DNA of 64,000 nucleotides from Alphaproteobacteria bacterium (GTDB lineage Bacteria > Pseudomonadota > Alphaproteobacteria > Rickettsiales > UBA3002), in NCBI GenBank assembly GCA_022841525.1, contig JALHRI010000003.1, positions 1 through 64,000 on the forward strand. Direction: 5' to 3'. Shown here one piece after another: positions 1 to 9,506 of the stretch. The first letter of the stretch is position 1, and every line of letters starts with the position of its first letter. The translations under genes and the position numbers were made by a program. Under the pieces are notes generated by a model. The model saw only the letters and a program-made list of their open reading frames with translations, was not told where the DNA came from and ran no database searches.

Positions 1-1
1 A

Positions 2-928
2 ATGCTGGAGCTTTCGGTGTACGATAACATTCCGCACCTGCTCGCACCGGTGGTGACTGAGCCGGGCAAAGCCGTTGTTGCCCTCAAATGGGCGGTGAAA
101 GAGATGGAGAATCGTTACCGCCTGATGAGTAATTTGGGCGTCCGCAACATCGACAATTACAACAAACGCCTCGTCGAAGCGCGCGAAAAAGGCGAGCAAC
201 TCACCCGCAATGTGCAGACCGGATTTGATCCGGAAACCGGCAAGCCGATCATGGAAAAGCAAGCGCTCGATATGAACGCGCTGCCGTTTATTGTAGTGGT
301 GGTCGATGAAATGGCCGATTTAATGCTGGTTGCGGGTAAGGATATTGAAGGCTCCATCCAGCGCCTTGCCCAAATGGCGCGCGCGGCGGGTATTCACATT
401 ATTATGGCCACGCAGCGCCCATCGGTAGATGTAATTACCGGCGTGATTAAAGCCAACTTCCCCACCCGTATTTCGTTCCAGGTGACCAGTAAAATCGACA
501 GCCGTACGATTTTGGGTGAGCAGGGGGCTGAGCAATTACTGGGTCAGGGCGATATGTTGTTTATGGCCGGAGGCGGGCGAATTTCACGCGTTCACGGACC
601 GTTCATTTCCGATAAAGAAGTCGAAACCATCGTCGATTATCTGCGCACGCAGGGCAGCCCGCAATACGATGAGGCTGTCACGCGTGATGAGGAAGAAGAA
701 GCCTTGAATGGTGAGTTTTTTGAGGAAGAAGAGTCCGAAGCTGACCGCGAGAATTACAAGCAAGCAGTGGAGTTTGTGATTCGCGATCAGAAAGCTTCCA
801 CCAGCTATATTCAGCGCCGCTTAAAAATTGGCTATAACCGCGCGGCACGTATTATTGAGAAAATGGAAGCCGAGGGTATTGTCGGCCCCGCCAACCATGT
901 CGGCAAGCGCGAAGTGCTCATGCGATGA
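2..928 (+). CDS. ftsK: DNA translocase FtsK, C-terminal part (5' end outside window)
   Basis: This is the C-terminal third of FtsK, the septum-anchored hexameric ATPase that pumps chromosomal DNA and activates XerCD recombination at dif. The visible part starts inside the motor domain. It shows the Walker B segment ([11 protein letters not shown], near residue 100), the RecA-like core that follows ([13 protein letters not shown]), and the conserved stretch ending in [10 protein letters not shown]. The last 65 or so residues form the winged-helix gamma domain that reads KOPS sequences ([22 protein letters not shown]). An acidic linker ([17 protein letters not shown]) joins motor and gamma, as in the family. 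The N-terminal membrane part and Walker A lie upstream of the window. The stop is TGA at 926-928 and the next gene follows after about 95 bases. Confidence 0.96.
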   Translation: MLELSVYDNIPHLLAPVVTEPGKAVVALKWAVKEMENRYRLMSNLGVRNIDNYNKRLVEAREKGEQLTRNVQTGFDPETGKPIMEKQALDMNALPFIVVVVDEMADLMLVAGKDIEGSIQRLAQMARAAGIHIIMATQRPSVDVITGVIKANFPTRISFQVTSKIDSRTILGEQGAEQLLGQGDMLFMAGGGRISRVHGPFISDKEVETIVDYLRTQGSPQYDEAVTRDEEEEALNGEFFEEEESEADRENYKQAVEFVIRDQKASTSYIQRRLKIGYNRAARIIEKMEAEGIVGPANHVGKREVLMR

Positions 929-1024
929 TGGCTTGGCCGATTTTATTCGATAGCTATTGAAGCTGCCCCAAAAAGGACTATATTAACGCTGAATGTGCTA
1001 AGCACACTAACCACAGGAGAGAGT

Positions 1025-1762
1025 ATGAATCTGGAAAAACAATCAAGCACCCAAACCAGCGCCGTCAGCGTGGATCAGGGTCTGCGCGCGCACATGCTGC
1101 GGGTGTATAATTACATGACCAGCGCCTTGCTGCTAACCGGTCTGGTTGCTTATTTTGCTGGTACGACGCCGGAAATTTATCAGTTATTTTTGGCGCAGAA
1201 TGCGGATGGGATGATCACCGGTCTGTCTGGCCTCGGTTGGCTGGTGGCGCTGGCTCCCATAGGCATGGTGTTAGTAATGGGCGTGCGCATGAATACGGTA
1301 AGCTACAGCACGCTGAAAACCATGTTCTGGGGTTACAGCATTTTAATGGGCTTAAGCCTATTTTCAATTTTCCTCGTCTATACCGGTGCGAGTATTGCCC
1401 GCGTATTCTTCATCACGGCGGGAACGTTCGGCTTGTTAAGCTTATACGGCTATTCCACCAAGCGCGATCTGACCAGCTGGGGCACGTTCCTTAGTGTCGG
1501 CATACTGGCGGTATTTTTGGTGTCGCTGGCGAATGTGATTTTCTTCAAGTCCAGCGGGCTTGATTTACTGCTTTCGTATGTGGGCGTGTTTCTGGCTATT
1601 GGTCTGACCGCTTATGATACGCAGAAAGTCAAAGAACTTTACTACCATAGCGGTAGCGGCGAAATGGTGCAGAAGGCTAGCCTGATGGGCGCGCTTTCGC
1701 TCTATTTTGACTTTATCTATCTGTTCATCAATCTGCTGCGCATTTTGGGCGATCGCCGTTAA
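1025..1762 (+). CDS. Bax inhibitor-1/YccA family inner-membrane protein
   Basis: The 245-residue product has seven hydrophobic segments and the Bax inhibitor-1 (UPF0005) signature, including the C-terminal SYVGVFLAIGLTAYDTQKVKELY region with the family's aspartate pair and the closing ALSLYFDFIYLFINLLRILG. E. coli YccA of this family sits in the inner membrane and interacts with FtsH; alphaproteobacterial members are assumed to be similar or to act in calcium leak, which is inference here. The ATG at 1025 is preferred because AGGAGAG lies just upstream; an in-frame codon at 995 has no such site. A strong terminator follows the gene directly, so it seems to be monocistronic or the last gene of a unit with ftsK. 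Confidence 0.9.
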   Translation: MNLEKQSSTQTSAVSVDQGLRAHMLRVYNYMTSALLLTGLVAYFAGTTPEIYQLFLAQNADGMITGLSGLGWLVALAPIGMVLVMGVRMNTVSYSTLKTMFWGYSILMGLSLFSIFLVYTGASIARVFFITAGTFGLLSLYGYSTKRDLTSWGTFLSVGILAVFLVSLANVIFFKSSGLDLLLSYVGVFLAIGLTAYDTQKVKELYYHSGSGEMVQKASLMGALSLYFDFIYLFINLLRILGDRR

Positions 1763-1789
1763 TTTTTGCTTAGCATTTTAGGCATTTTC

Positions 1790-1815
1790 GGGGGGGCTTT
1801 TGCCCCCCGTTTTTG
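1790..1815 (+). terminator. Rho-independent terminator after the BI-1 family gene
   Basis: A G7 run and a C6 run form a GC-only stem with a short CTTTTG loop, followed by GTTTTTG. It lies 28 bases after the stop codon of the BI-1 gene. Its T tract runs into the -35 region of the next promoter. Confidence 0.85.
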
Positions 1816-1817
1816 TT

Positions 1818-1846
1818 TTGACGTAATGCAGAAAAAACGCTACAAT
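1818..1846 (+). promoter_or_regulatory. Sigma-70-like promoter for the gene at 1898
   Basis: TTGACG at 1818-1823 and TACAAT at 1841-1846 are separated by 17 bases, each one mismatch from the sigma-70 consensus. Position right after a terminator and about 50 bases before the next start codon fits a fresh transcription start. Confidence 0.6.
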
Positions 1847-1897
1847 TCGAATCATTACATGTAGTAATAGTCAGTTATCAGGAATGATCACCTTCGC

Positions 1898-2443
1898 ATG
1901 AATGCTTCCATTACTTCCGGTCTGAACCTGTTTTTTGCAGCAAGTTCGCCCGTTGGCAGGCAGGGGCTTAGCCAAAATCTGGTGACGAACGCCCGCGATG
2001 ATGTCGCGCGCGCACTGCGCGGCACCCCCAATAGTTCGCCGTTACAAGCCCAGCAACTCAGCGTGAAAGCTCCTGAAGGGGCAGCGCTTACCACCCAGTT
2101 TGACTATGGCACCGCGGAAGATGGTTCTACCTATATTCGCGGGATTACCATTGGTGCTGAGCCACGCGTACGCAGCACCCAGCCGCAGCTTGAAGCGCCT
2201 GCCAATAATGTGCCTGCCACCTTTGCACCGCAAGTTCAGGCAAAACCCGTTAGCCTGGGCGAGCTTGGCATGGTAAAAACGGCACTATCACCGGCCGAGC
2301 AGCTTGCAGTGTTTGCCAGCAATAATGCAGCAGGCTCTGCTGTGAATGCAGCGGTTAGCCGCGAATCAGCGGTTTCCAAGCTTTATCAGCAGCAAAGCGA
2401 CCTGATTTACACCGCCAATCCGCTGTTTGACGCCGCCGCGTAG
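1898..2443 (+). CDS. Hypothetical 181-residue protein rich in Ala, Ser and Gln
   Basis: I do not recognise this protein. It is 181 residues long, has no signal peptide or membrane segment, and is of low complexity (many Ala, Asn, Gln, Ser). The middle (about residues 65-90) contains a compact segment, TQFDYGTAEDGSTYIRGITI, that could be a small beta unit. The C-terminus, SDLIYTANPLFDAAA, superficially recalls the ends of flagellar or secreted structural proteins, but no motif supports that. It has its own strong sigma-70-like promoter and a weak hairpin after the stop, so it is probably a separately expressed gene. An AGGA lies about 13 bases before the ATG. Confidence 0.6.
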   Translation: MNASITSGLNLFFAASSPVGRQGLSQNLVTNARDDVARALRGTPNSSPLQAQQLSVKAPEGAALTTQFDYGTAEDGSTYIRGITIGAEPRVRSTQPQLEAPANNVPATFAPQVQAKPVSLGELGMVKTALSPAEQLAVFASNNAAGSAVNAAVSRESAVSKLYQQQSDLIYTANPLFDAAA

Positions 2444-2464
2444 AGCCTATTTTAGCGGCTTTTT
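2444..2464 (+). terminator. Possible weak terminator
   Basis: AGCC and GGCT form a short 4-bp stem around a 9-base loop and are followed by TTTT, immediately after the stop codon of the gene at 1898. The stem is short, so this is only a possible terminator. Confidence 0.3.
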
Positions 2465-2472
2465 CCTCTGTT

Positions 2473-2490
2473 TCGTCATTAAACTGTCAT
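2473..2490 (+). promoter_or_regulatory. Pho-box-like direct repeat upstream of the HD-domain gene
   Basis: TCGTCAT and CTGTCAT are separated by TAAA, which matches the two-half-site layout of the enterobacterial PhoB box (CTGTCAT, 4 A/T bases, CTGTCAT) with one mismatch. It lies 41 bases before the ATG of the HD-domain gene, with an A/T-rich -10-like region between. Similar elements occur at 28899 and 30197. Whether PhoB of this organism binds here is inference. Confidence 0.35.
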
Positions 2491-2530
2491 AAGTTTATTT
2501 TATGACTCTCTCGTTAAACCAGAGCGTGTC

Positions 2531-4174
2531 ATGGATTCGGGCTTCAAGAAGAGTAAGTTTGATGGCTGCATAGTGCCGGATCATCCGATGTATGCAGAGG
2601 AATTGTCGCGCGAGGAATTTGGTGCATTGGCCGATGACCCGATTGTTAAGGCTGCTTATGACATCGCGTGTGAAGTGCATACCAAGCCACGCAATAAAAA
2701 ACGGAGCATAGAGAAGCCATTCGCCTATATTACGCACCCAATGATGGTGTGTAAGTATTTGTATATTATTAAGAAATCATTGCCGGAACGATATGCGCAT
2801 CGCCAAGATTTGACGAGTGTCAGTTTTCTGTCGGTCGCCTTGCTGCACGATGTGCTAGAAGAAGATGGTACGGCTTATCATCAAAAGCCCCAACAACTCG
2901 AACAAGCGTTATTAGACCGTGTAATCTGGCATATTGTCCGCCAGGAGCTTGCCGATGAAAAAAAGTGCGTGGCAGACGAGATAACGGAAGAAAATATCCG
3001 TAATCGCATGAAGCGGTATGACGAAAGAAAAAAAGCCAACCTTCAGCGAGCAATTGCAGCGATAGTGAAAGACTGTCATGCGCTTTGTAATCCTGAAGCG
3101 ATGGAAGATAAGCGAGAATATCAGGTAGATCATATGTATGAGCTGACGCCGCAGCAGAAGCTCATCAAAATGCTCGATCAAATGGCGAGTGTTACCGAAG
3201 ATTTACTGTTTGAAAGCCAGCGTCCTCCCCAAAAAATTGCTGAATTTATATTCAAGGCGCTGGATGTGGTTAAAGCTGGAGGGTCCTCAGGGAGTGATGA
3301 GCATAAACTGGCAGAAGAAATGTTTTTACAGTTATTTCAGAAATTTCATGACATGCGCGGCATATATTTGAATGGCGGATACAATCAAGAGGCGTTGAAT
3401 ACACAATTTGATCAGAACAAAGAAGCGATACGATTTTACACTGAAGACTCTCAACATCTCAGCCCCTTGCTGTTTGAAGTGCTTAAATCGCGTAACGCGC
3501 ATTTGAAAGAAAAATCAGCGATTTATGATGGGCATGTTGCGCATGTCAGTGCTAGCGGGAATGTGTCTGCGGTGCCTGAATTAATGGAAGTGAATCATGC
3601 GGCATTTAGTCCAGCAAAACCCAGGCGTTCACGAAATGAAGGTGAATATGGTGGCATACTTGCGTTGCCTGATTACGGCGTGGTGAATGTGAAGATAAAA
3701 AACCATAACGGTGAACCATGTGTCGTGGGATATAGCATGCGTATTGCTGATTATCTTTCTTATCTTCCGCCGGATGCATCGCATGGCGCTATTCGGCGAT
3801 TAGCCAGAAAATCCGCTACCTATCTGATGGGGGCATTGGAATTGGAGCGTGAAGGCAGACAGCTGCATGTGGGGCGATCACGGTCTCATGAAGGGGATAT
3901 GGTACGCGATTATTGGTTGGCAGAACCTGTCTCTATTAAAGCATTCATTAGAGCAACACATCACGCCAGTGCGTGGTTAAAAAGTGATATTGAGCAAGTG
4001 TTGAAGGCCGCAAGCCATGAAGGAGAAAAACCATTGAGCGACGCTGAGACGAAGCCGTTTCATGATGCTAAAAAGAAGATCAACCCTTTGCTTTCTGCGG
4101 TGATGTGTCTTGAATTGCGCAAAGCAGATCGAAAAGCTGGATACAAAGACCAGGGTCTCGTTGCCAAGCTTTAA
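2531..4174 (+). CDS. RSH-like HD-domain metal-dependent phosphohydrolase with unknown C-terminal region
   Basis: The N-terminal 230 residues resemble the hydrolase (HD) domain of RelA/SpoT proteins, which degrades (p)ppGpp with Mn2+. Visible matches are YITHP with H69, LLHDVLEED with H106-D107 and E110, and KLIKMLDQMASVTED with D216, in the places of the SpoT ligands His, His-Asp and Asp. There is a long charged insertion between the HD pair and D216. No synthetase (RelA_SpoT) or TGS domain follows; the last 300 residues match no family I know, though a segment near 370-400 (ILALPDYGVVNVKI) looks beta-rich. The substrate may therefore be (p)ppGpp or another nucleotide. The reading frame looks somewhat richer in A+T than its neighbours by eye. 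A Pho-box-like element precedes the gene. The start has only a weak ribosome binding site. Confidence 0.6.
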   Translation: MDSGFKKSKFDGCIVPDHPMYAEELSREEFGALADDPIVKAAYDIACEVHTKPRNKKRSIEKPFAYITHPMMVCKYLYIIKKSLPERYAHRQDLTSVSFLSVALLHDVLEEDGTAYHQKPQQLEQALLDRVIWHIVRQELADEKKCVADEITEENIRNRMKRYDERKKANLQRAIAAIVKDCHALCNPEAMEDKREYQVDHMYELTPQQKLIKMLDQMASVTEDLLFESQRPPQKIAEFIFKALDVVKAGGSSGSDEHKLAEEMFLQLFQKFHDMRGIYLNGGYNQEALNTQFDQNKEAIRFYTEDSQHLSPLLFEVLKSRNAHLKEKSAIYDGHVAHVSASGNVSAVPELMEVNHAAFSPAKPRRSRNEGEYGGILALPDYGVVNVKIKNHNGEPCVVGYSMRIADYLSYLPPDASHGAIRRLARKSATYLMGALELEREGRQLHVGRSRSHEGDMVRDYWLAEPVSIKAFIRATHHASAWLKSDIEQVLKAASHEGEKPLSDAETKPFHDAKKKINPLLSAVMCLELRKADRKAGYKDQGLVAKL

Positions 4175-4222
4175 ATGCCTGTTCTTTCTTGCGGCTAACA
4201 CAAAAAGCCCTATAACCTCTCC

Positions 4223-4996
4223 ATGCATTCTTCCATCAACATAATTGGCGTGGTGACGCTGTATAAGCGCGAGACGTGGCGTTTCCTGAAAGTCTGGAAC
4301 CAGACCATCATTGCACCGATGGTGACCACGCTGATATTTCTGGCGATCTTGTCGCTAGCGCTCGGCGGTCATGCGCGCACCATTGATGGCTTGCCGTTTG
4401 AAGTCTTCATCGCCCCCGGGCTGATCATGATGGCGGTGGTACAAAACGCGTTTGCGAATACATCCTCCTCGCTGATGCTGCAGAAAATTCAGGGCGTGAT
4501 TGTCGATCTTCTTATGCCACCACTTTCCGGCGCGGAAATTACCTTCAGCATGGTGATGGGTGGCATCACGCGCGGAGTGTTGGTGGGGCTGGTAGTCGCT
4601 GTAGCGATGCGGGTATTTGTGCCTTTTGGCGTGCATGATCCACTGCTGGCAATAATATTTGTGCTGCTTTCCAGCGCGATGCTTGCAACACTGGGCATTT
4701 TAGCGGGTATTGTGTCGCAAACCTTTGATCATATTTCCGCGCTGACGAATTATATTATCACGCCACTATCCTTCTTATCGGGCACATTTTATTCGATTCA
4801 TCAGCTGCCGAAAATTTGGCAGCATATCAGTCATGCGAATCCGTTTTTTTACATGATTGATGGCTTTCGCTATGCGATCACAGGCTACAGCGATTCGGAT
4901 ACTACCACCGGCCTTACGGTGCTTATTCTCACCACATTGGTGCTGCTGGTGCTCTGTCAATATCTGCTCGCTAAAGGCTGGCGACTGAAAAGCTAG
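4223..4996 (+). CDS. ABC-2 type transporter permease
   Basis: The 257-residue product is an inner-membrane permease of the ABC-2 superfamily (as in NodJ, KpsM, YadH). It has six hydrophobic segments, an N-terminal cytoplasmic helix (TLYKRETWRFLKVWNQTIIAP), and the family's C-terminal signature (PLSFLSGTFYSIHQLP, then NPFFYMIDGFRYAITG). The partner ATPase is not adjacent and no other transporter gene is near, so the substrate cannot be read from context. The stop TAG overlaps the GTG start of argD by one base (TAGTG), which indicates cotranscription with argD and argF. A permease next to argD-argF is a layout known from other Alphaproteobacteria. Confidence 0.88.
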   Translation: MHSSINIIGVVTLYKRETWRFLKVWNQTIIAPMVTTLIFLAILSLALGGHARTIDGLPFEVFIAPGLIMMAVVQNAFANTSSSLMLQKIQGVIVDLLMPPLSGAEITFSMVMGGITRGVLVGLVVAVAMRVFVPFGVHDPLLAIIFVLLSSAMLATLGILAGIVSQTFDHISALTNYIITPLSFLSGTFYSIHQLPKIWQHISHANPFFYMIDGFRYAITGYSDSDTTTGLTVLILTTLVLLVLCQYLLAKGWRLKS

Positions 4997-6165
4997 TGAC
5001 ACCTTACCTTCCAGTTTATCGCCGCTTTCCCATCCGCATCGTACGTGGTGAGGGGGCGTATTTGATCGCCGAAAGCGGCCAGCGCATTCTCGATTTTGCT
5101 GCAGGAATTGCGGTCAATAGTTTTGGTCATGGTCATCCGAAACTTGTTGCGGCACTTCAGTCGCAGGCGGGAGATTTATGGCATTGCTCCAATCAATATC
5201 TCACCCCGCAACTGGAGAAATTTTCGCAGGAATTGGTGAATGCAACCTTTGCAGATTCAGTGTTTTTCTGCTCCTCCGGCACCGAAGCGGTGGAGGCGGG
5301 CATCAAGTTCATGCGCCGCTATCATTATGAAAACGGTGAACCGTACCGTCAGCGGATCATCACGTTTGAAGGCGGGTTTCATGGCCGCACCTACGGCGGT
5401 ATTGCCGCCGGTGGCAACGACTACGCCCGCGCCGGATTCGGCCCCATGCTGCTGGGTTTCGACTGCGTAGCATTTGCCGATTTGGATGCAGTAAAACGCA
5501 CCATCAGCAAAAACACGGCCGGTATTTTGCTGGAGCCAATTCAAGGCGAAGGCGGCGTACGGCCATTCCCTCATGATTTTCTGCGCGAGATTCGCGCGCT
5601 GTGTGACGCGGAAAATATCCTGCTGATGTGCGATGAGGTGCAGTGCGGCTATGGCCGCCCGGGTTCGCTCTTTGCGTTTGAACATGCCCGCATCACACCG
5701 GATATCGCCACAGCTGCCAAGGGCATTGGCGGTGGTTTTCCCCTGGGTGCTACGCTTGTCACAAAGCGCATTGCTGAGAAACTTCCCGCGGGCTGTCACG
5801 GCTCGACCTACGGCTCGAATCCACTCGCGATGGTGGTGGGATCAGCGGTATTATCGCTGATGCAGGAAGATGGTTTTTATGACCACGTGTGCGCAAGGGG
5901 TGAACAGCTGAAGAATGGTTTGCTTGTCTTACAGAAAAAACATTCTGACCAAATTGCTGAAGTACGTGGTGTGGGCTTAATGGTCGGGCTGCTTCCACAC
6001 GCGGATGGCCGCGCTATGGCCGAAAAATTACTTCACGCAGGCCTTGCTACCGCACCATCGGTTAGTAACGTCATCCGTTTCGTACCCCCGCTGAATATCA
6101 GCGAAGCCGAGGTGGATGAGGCGTTGAGTGCGGTGACAAATGTTTTAAGTCAGGAGAAAATGTGA
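4996..6165 (+). CDS. argD: Acetylornithine transaminase
   Basis: A PLP-dependent class III aminotransferase of 389 residues that converts N-acetylglutamate semialdehyde to N-acetylornithine in arginine synthesis and may also serve the lysine pathway. Seen in order: GAYLIAESGQRILDFAAGIAVNSFGH near the N-terminus, CSSGTEAVEAGIKF, the GGFHGRTYGG phosphate-binding region, LMCDEVQCGYGR with the PLP aspartate, and AAKGIGGGFPLGA with the Schiff-base lysine. The start is GTG at 4996, overlapping the upstream stop. The stop overlaps the argF start (TGATG), so argD and argF are translationally coupled. Length and motifs are normal for the family. Confidence 0.94.
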   Translation: MTPYLPVYRRFPIRIVRGEGAYLIAESGQRILDFAAGIAVNSFGHGHPKLVAALQSQAGDLWHCSNQYLTPQLEKFSQELVNATFADSVFFCSSGTEAVEAGIKFMRRYHYENGEPYRQRIITFEGGFHGRTYGGIAAGGNDYARAGFGPMLLGFDCVAFADLDAVKRTISKNTAGILLEPIQGEGGVRPFPHDFLREIRALCDAENILLMCDEVQCGYGRPGSLFAFEHARITPDIATAAKGIGGGFPLGATLVTKRIAEKLPAGCHGSTYGSNPLAMVVGSAVLSLMQEDGFYDHVCARGEQLKNGLLVLQKKHSDQIAEVRGVGLMVGLLPHADGRAMAEKLLHAGLATAPSVSNVIRFVPPLNISEAEVDEALSAVTNVLSQEKM

Positions 6166-7070
6166 TGCCTCATTTCCTAGACCTACGCGATATAAGTGGC
6201 GAGACGATTCACGCGTTACTCGCCGAAGCGGCGCGGCAGAAAACCAAGCGTAGCACGACGCGTGATCACTGCCTGGATGGTAGGACGCTGGCGCTGATTT
6301 TCGAGAAAAACTCCACCCGCACGCGCGTGTCGTTTGAAGTCGCGATGCGCGAGCTGGGCGGCCATGTGATCATGCTGCGTAAGGATGATTTGCAGCTGGG
6401 GCGCGGTGAGACTGTGGCCGATACGGCGCGCGTACTCTCGCGCTATGTGCACGCGCTCATGCTGCGCGCATATCATCACCACACACTGATGGAGCTTGCG
6501 AAATACGCGGATGTACCGGTCATTAACGGCCTGACTGATCTATTACACCCCTGCCAAATCATGGCGGATATTCTCACGATACAGGAGCGACTCGGCAGTA
6601 TTGAAAACAAAAAAATCGCCTGGGTGGGTGATGGTAATAATGTGGCAAACACCTGGATTACGGCCGCGATGCGACTGAACTTCTCCCTTACACTCGCCTG
6701 CCCTGAAGGCTACGTACCCGACAGCGATATTCTGAAACAAGCGGTGAGCGCTGGTGCGCATGTCAGTGTAACGCACGATACACACGTGGCGGTGCAAGGT
6801 GCGGATGTGGTGACCACCGACGCATGGGTATCGATGGGCGATGATGATACGTTGTCGCGCCGTCAGGCGTTTGAGGCATTTCGGGTAGACGATGTCCTGA
6901 TGAAACTCGCCGCGCCGCACGCGATTTTTCTGCATTGCCTGCCCGCGCACCGCGGCGAGGAAGTCACCAGCAGTGTTCTCGACGGCACTCAAAGCGCGGT
7001 GTGGGATGAAGCCGAAAATCGACTGCACGTGCAAAAAGCCGTGCTCAAATGGTGCCTGGGCGTGCTTTAA
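6165..7070 (+). CDS. argF: Ornithine carbamoyltransferase
   Basis: Anabolic ornithine carbamoyltransferase (301 residues) condenses ornithine and carbamoyl phosphate to citrulline. The carbamoyl-phosphate loop STRTR ([15 protein letters not shown]), the LHPCQIMAD segment and the ornithine-binding [11 protein letters not shown] loop are all intact, and DAWVSMGDD is present. AGGAG at 6152-6156 stands 8 bases before the ATG at 6165, which is preferred over the GTG at 6162. The stop codon lies tail-to-tail with that of hemA; the two TAA codons share bases within TTAA, so no terminator separates the convergent genes. Confidence 0.95.
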   Translation: MPHFLDLRDISGETIHALLAEAARQKTKRSTTRDHCLDGRTLALIFEKNSTRTRVSFEVAMRELGGHVIMLRKDDLQLGRGETVADTARVLSRYVHALMLRAYHHHTLMELAKYADVPVINGLTDLLHPCQIMADILTIQERLGSIENKKIAWVGDGNNVANTWITAAMRLNFSLTLACPEGYVPDSDILKQAVSAGAHVSVTHDTHVAVQGADVVTTDAWVSMGDDDTLSRRQAFEAFRVDDVLMKLAAPHAIFLHCLPAHRGEEVTSSVLDGTQSAVWDEAENRLHVQKAVLKWCLGVL

Positions 7071-8317
7071 GCGTAAGCGCGGCTAGTATCTGCCCGCGAC
7101 AGCGGAATATTTAGCTCAGAGAATACCTGCAGCAGCGCATCGCGCAGACTAAGCATCATCTCTTCAGAATGCAGCGGCGTGGGCGTAAAACGAAGCCGCT
7201 CAGAGCCTTTGCGCACGGTGGGGTAGTTGATGGGCTGAACGTAAATCTGATGCTCTTCCAGCAGCATATCGGATGCTTTTTTGCACAGTGATGCATCGTT
7301 GACCATCACGGGAACAATATGCGTTGGTGTCTGCATAATAGGAATGCCTGCATCACTTAAGATCGTTTTAAGCGTTGCGGCGTTTTGCTGATGCGCTTCG
7401 CGCTCATGGCTGGAACGCATTAAGTAACGAATACTGGCCTCAGCGCCGGCAGCGATGGCAGGCGGCAGGGCGGTGGTAAAAATAAAGCCCGGCGCGCAGG
7501 AACGAATCGTATCAATGATCGACGCGCGCGAGGCAACATAGCCACCAATGACACCATAAGCCTTGGCAAGCGTGCCCTGAATAATATCGACTTCATCTTC
7601 CAGCCCATCGCGGCGGGCGATGCCTGCACCGTTATCGCCGTACATGCCTACTGCATGCACCTCGTCAAGATAGGTGAGGGCGTGATATTGCCGCGCCAGT
7701 GCGCAGATTTCTCTAATTGGGCCAATATCACCGTCCATCGAATAGACCGATTCAAACGCGATGATTTTGGGGCGCTTAGCATCCACACTGGCGAGTAGTT
7801 TTGCCAGATGATCAACATCGTTATGGCGGAATACTTTTTTCTCGGCACCCGAATGGCGAATGCCATGAATCATCGAGGCGTGGTTTTGCGCATCCGAGAA
7901 AATTACGCAGTCATCGAGGACGGATCCAATAGTTGAAAGCGCAGCCTCGTTAGCAACATAGCCTGAGGTAAATACCAACGCAGCGTCTTTACCGTGCAGC
8001 TCGGCGATCGTTTTTTCAAGCTCCACCATGCGGCTGTGATTACCAGAGATATTGCGCGTTCCGCCAGCGCCAGCGCCCATTTCCGCAAGGGCTTGCTGCA
8101 TGGCGCTTAGCACCACTTCATGCTGCCCCATGCCGAGATAATCATTGGCGCACCATACCGTGACTTTCTTACCCGTTCGGCGCGATAGAGCATTGGGAAA
8201 TGCGCCGGCAATGCGCTCAAGATCGGTGAACACACGGTAGCGGCCTTCACTACGAATACTCTCAAGCGTGGCCTCAAACGCGTGGTCATACGCGTGGGGA
8301 GATGCGTTAAAGCTCAT
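7067..8317 (-). CDS. hemA: 5-aminolevulinate synthase
   Basis: This PLP enzyme (416 residues) condenses glycine and succinyl-CoA to 5-aminolevulinate, the first step of the C4 (Shemin) heme pathway. The alpha-oxoamine synthase signatures are clear: [11 protein letters not shown] near residue 55, [29 protein letters not shown], and the PLP lysine in [15 protein letters not shown]. The C-terminal [20 protein letters not shown] distinguishes ALAS from BioF. Among bacteria the C4 pathway is essentially alphaproteobacterial, which is the best taxonomic clue in the window. It lies downstream of the heme A synthase gene on the same strand with a 94-base gap, so heme synthesis and heme A synthesis may be expressed together. 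Confidence 0.95.
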   Translation of the reverse strand: MSFNASPHAYDHAFEATLESIRSEGRYRVFTDLERIAGAFPNALSRRTGKKVTVWCANDYLGMGQHEVVLSAMQQALAEMGAGAGGTRNISGNHSRMVELEKTIAELHGKDAALVFTSGYVANEAALSTIGSVLDDCVIFSDAQNHASMIHGIRHSGAEKKVFRHNDVDHLAKLLASVDAKRPKIIAFESVYSMDGDIGPIREICALARQYHALTYLDEVHAVGMYGDNGAGIARRDGLEDEVDIIQGTLAKAYGVIGGYVASRASIIDTIRSCAPGFIFTTALPPAIAAGAEASIRYLMRSSHEREAHQQNAATLKTILSDAGIPIMQTPTHIVPVMVNDASLCKKASDMLLEEHQIYVQPINYPTVRKGSERLRFTPTPLHSEEMMLSLRDALLQVFSELNIPLSRADTSRAYA

Positions 8318-8411
8318 AACTGTGTCTTTTTATTGTTAGTGTTACTATGAATGTACAGCAAGCTGCGCGGCTCACAAGCAGATTTATTGTAATTCGTAGG
8401 ATTGACGCGAT

Positions 8412-9443
8412 TTAGTGCGCGCGCGAAGTGATCGCACCACTGGCGTAAAACACACGAAGAATGCAGGCGAGTAGCACCAGCGCCAACAGCTGATGCGCGC
8501 TTGCCAGCCAGATATTGACGTGCGAAAGCAGCGTTAACACGCCAAGTGTAAACTGGCATAATACCACAATCAGCAGGCCATACGCCCATGCTCGCCCCTC
8601 TGGATGACGGGTAAAGATGTACCAAGCCGCAAGTAGCACTACCTTGACTAGGATCAAGGCCATGAGTCGGTGTTGAAATTGTACCGTGGCGATATTTTCC
8701 AGATGGTTTAGCCACCACGGGCTTAAAAGATGTAAACCAGAGGGAATCCAGCGCCCATCCATCAGTGGGAAGCTGTTGTAGCTAAGGCCAGCATCCAATC
8801 CGGCGACAATGGCGCCCATGATCAGCTGAATCGCAAAGAGCAGCAGGCATAACTTAATCAGGCGGCGCAGATTGGGTCTTGGCTTATCCAGCACTGCGGC
8901 GCCTGAATGCTGCAAATAGGTGTAAACCAACAATCCAAACACACTGAAGGCCAGCGTTAAATGCATGGCCAGTTTTATCGGGCTGACGCGAGGTTGATGT
9001 TCAAGGCCGCTGGCAACCATCACCCAGCCGACAGTGCCCTGAAGCCCCACCAGCACGGTGATGAACAACATACGACGCAGCAGAGCAGGTGGCGCAAGCC
9101 TACGCATCCAAAACACAATCAGCGGCAGTAAAAAAACGAGGCCGGTGATGCGCCCCATCAGGCGGTGCAGATATTCCAGCCAGTAAATTTTCTTAAAGTC
9201 AGCAAGCGTGAAATGTGCATTCTTTTTGGTAAATTCAGGGCTGGTTTGGTAGTCGCTAAATTCTTTTTCCCACGCACTATCAGACAGTGGGGGAAGGGTG
9301 CCGCTGATTAATTTCCACTCCACAATCGATAGGCCGGATTCCGTTAGCCGTGTGACGCCGCCAATAAACACCATCATCACCACGCACGCCATGCAGGCGA
9401 TCAGCCAGTAGCGGTGCGTTGATGTCATCGTTGGTGGTTGCAT
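8412..9443 (-). CDS. ctaA: Heme A synthase (COX15/CtaA family, alphaproteobacterial type)
   Basis: This integral-membrane enzyme (343 residues, eight hydrophobic segments) oxidises the C8 methyl of heme O to give heme A for cytochrome c oxidase. Family signatures visible are GGVTRLTESGLSIVEWK with the first loop PPLSDSAWEKEFSDYQTSPE, the heme-ligand motif EYLHRLMGRITG, and the second set FQHRLMALILV and AHQLLAL with the other histidines. The long first loop between helices 1 and 2 is typical of the mitochondrial/alphaproteobacterial COX15 type, not the Bacillus type. The start at 9443 or the ATG at 9428 are both possible; neither has a strong ribosome binding site. The gene is divergent from the oxidase-like gene at 9507. 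Confidence 0.93.
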   Translation of the reverse strand: MQPPTMTSTHRYWLIACMACVVMMVFIGGVTRLTESGLSIVEWKLISGTLPPLSDSAWEKEFSDYQTSPEFTKKNAHFTLADFKKIYWLEYLHRLMGRITGLVFLLPLIVFWMRRLAPPALLRRMLFITVLVGLQGTVGWVMVASGLEHQPRVSPIKLAMHLTLAFSVFGLLVYTYLQHSGAAVLDKPRPNLRRLIKLCLLLFAIQLIMGAIVAGLDAGLSYNSFPLMDGRWIPSGLHLLSPWWLNHLENIATVQFQHRLMALILVKVVLLAAWYIFTRHPEGRAWAYGLLIVVLCQFTLGVLTLLSHVNIWLASAHQLLALVLLACILRVFYASGAITSRAH

Positions 9444-9506
9444 GATTTTGGGCTAAATCAAACGCACTTGCTGCGCAACTAAAACTATGGTTAGCCAGGC
9501 GGGCAA

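Noticed and set aside
5257-5799. 180-codon minus-strand frame inside argD
   Set aside because: A shadow of the argD gene, with no start signal and no family similarity.
8314-8718. Open frame of 134 codons on the minus strand overlapping ctaA
   Set aside because: It lies inside the heme A synthase gene in another phase, has unlikely composition and no ribosome binding site.
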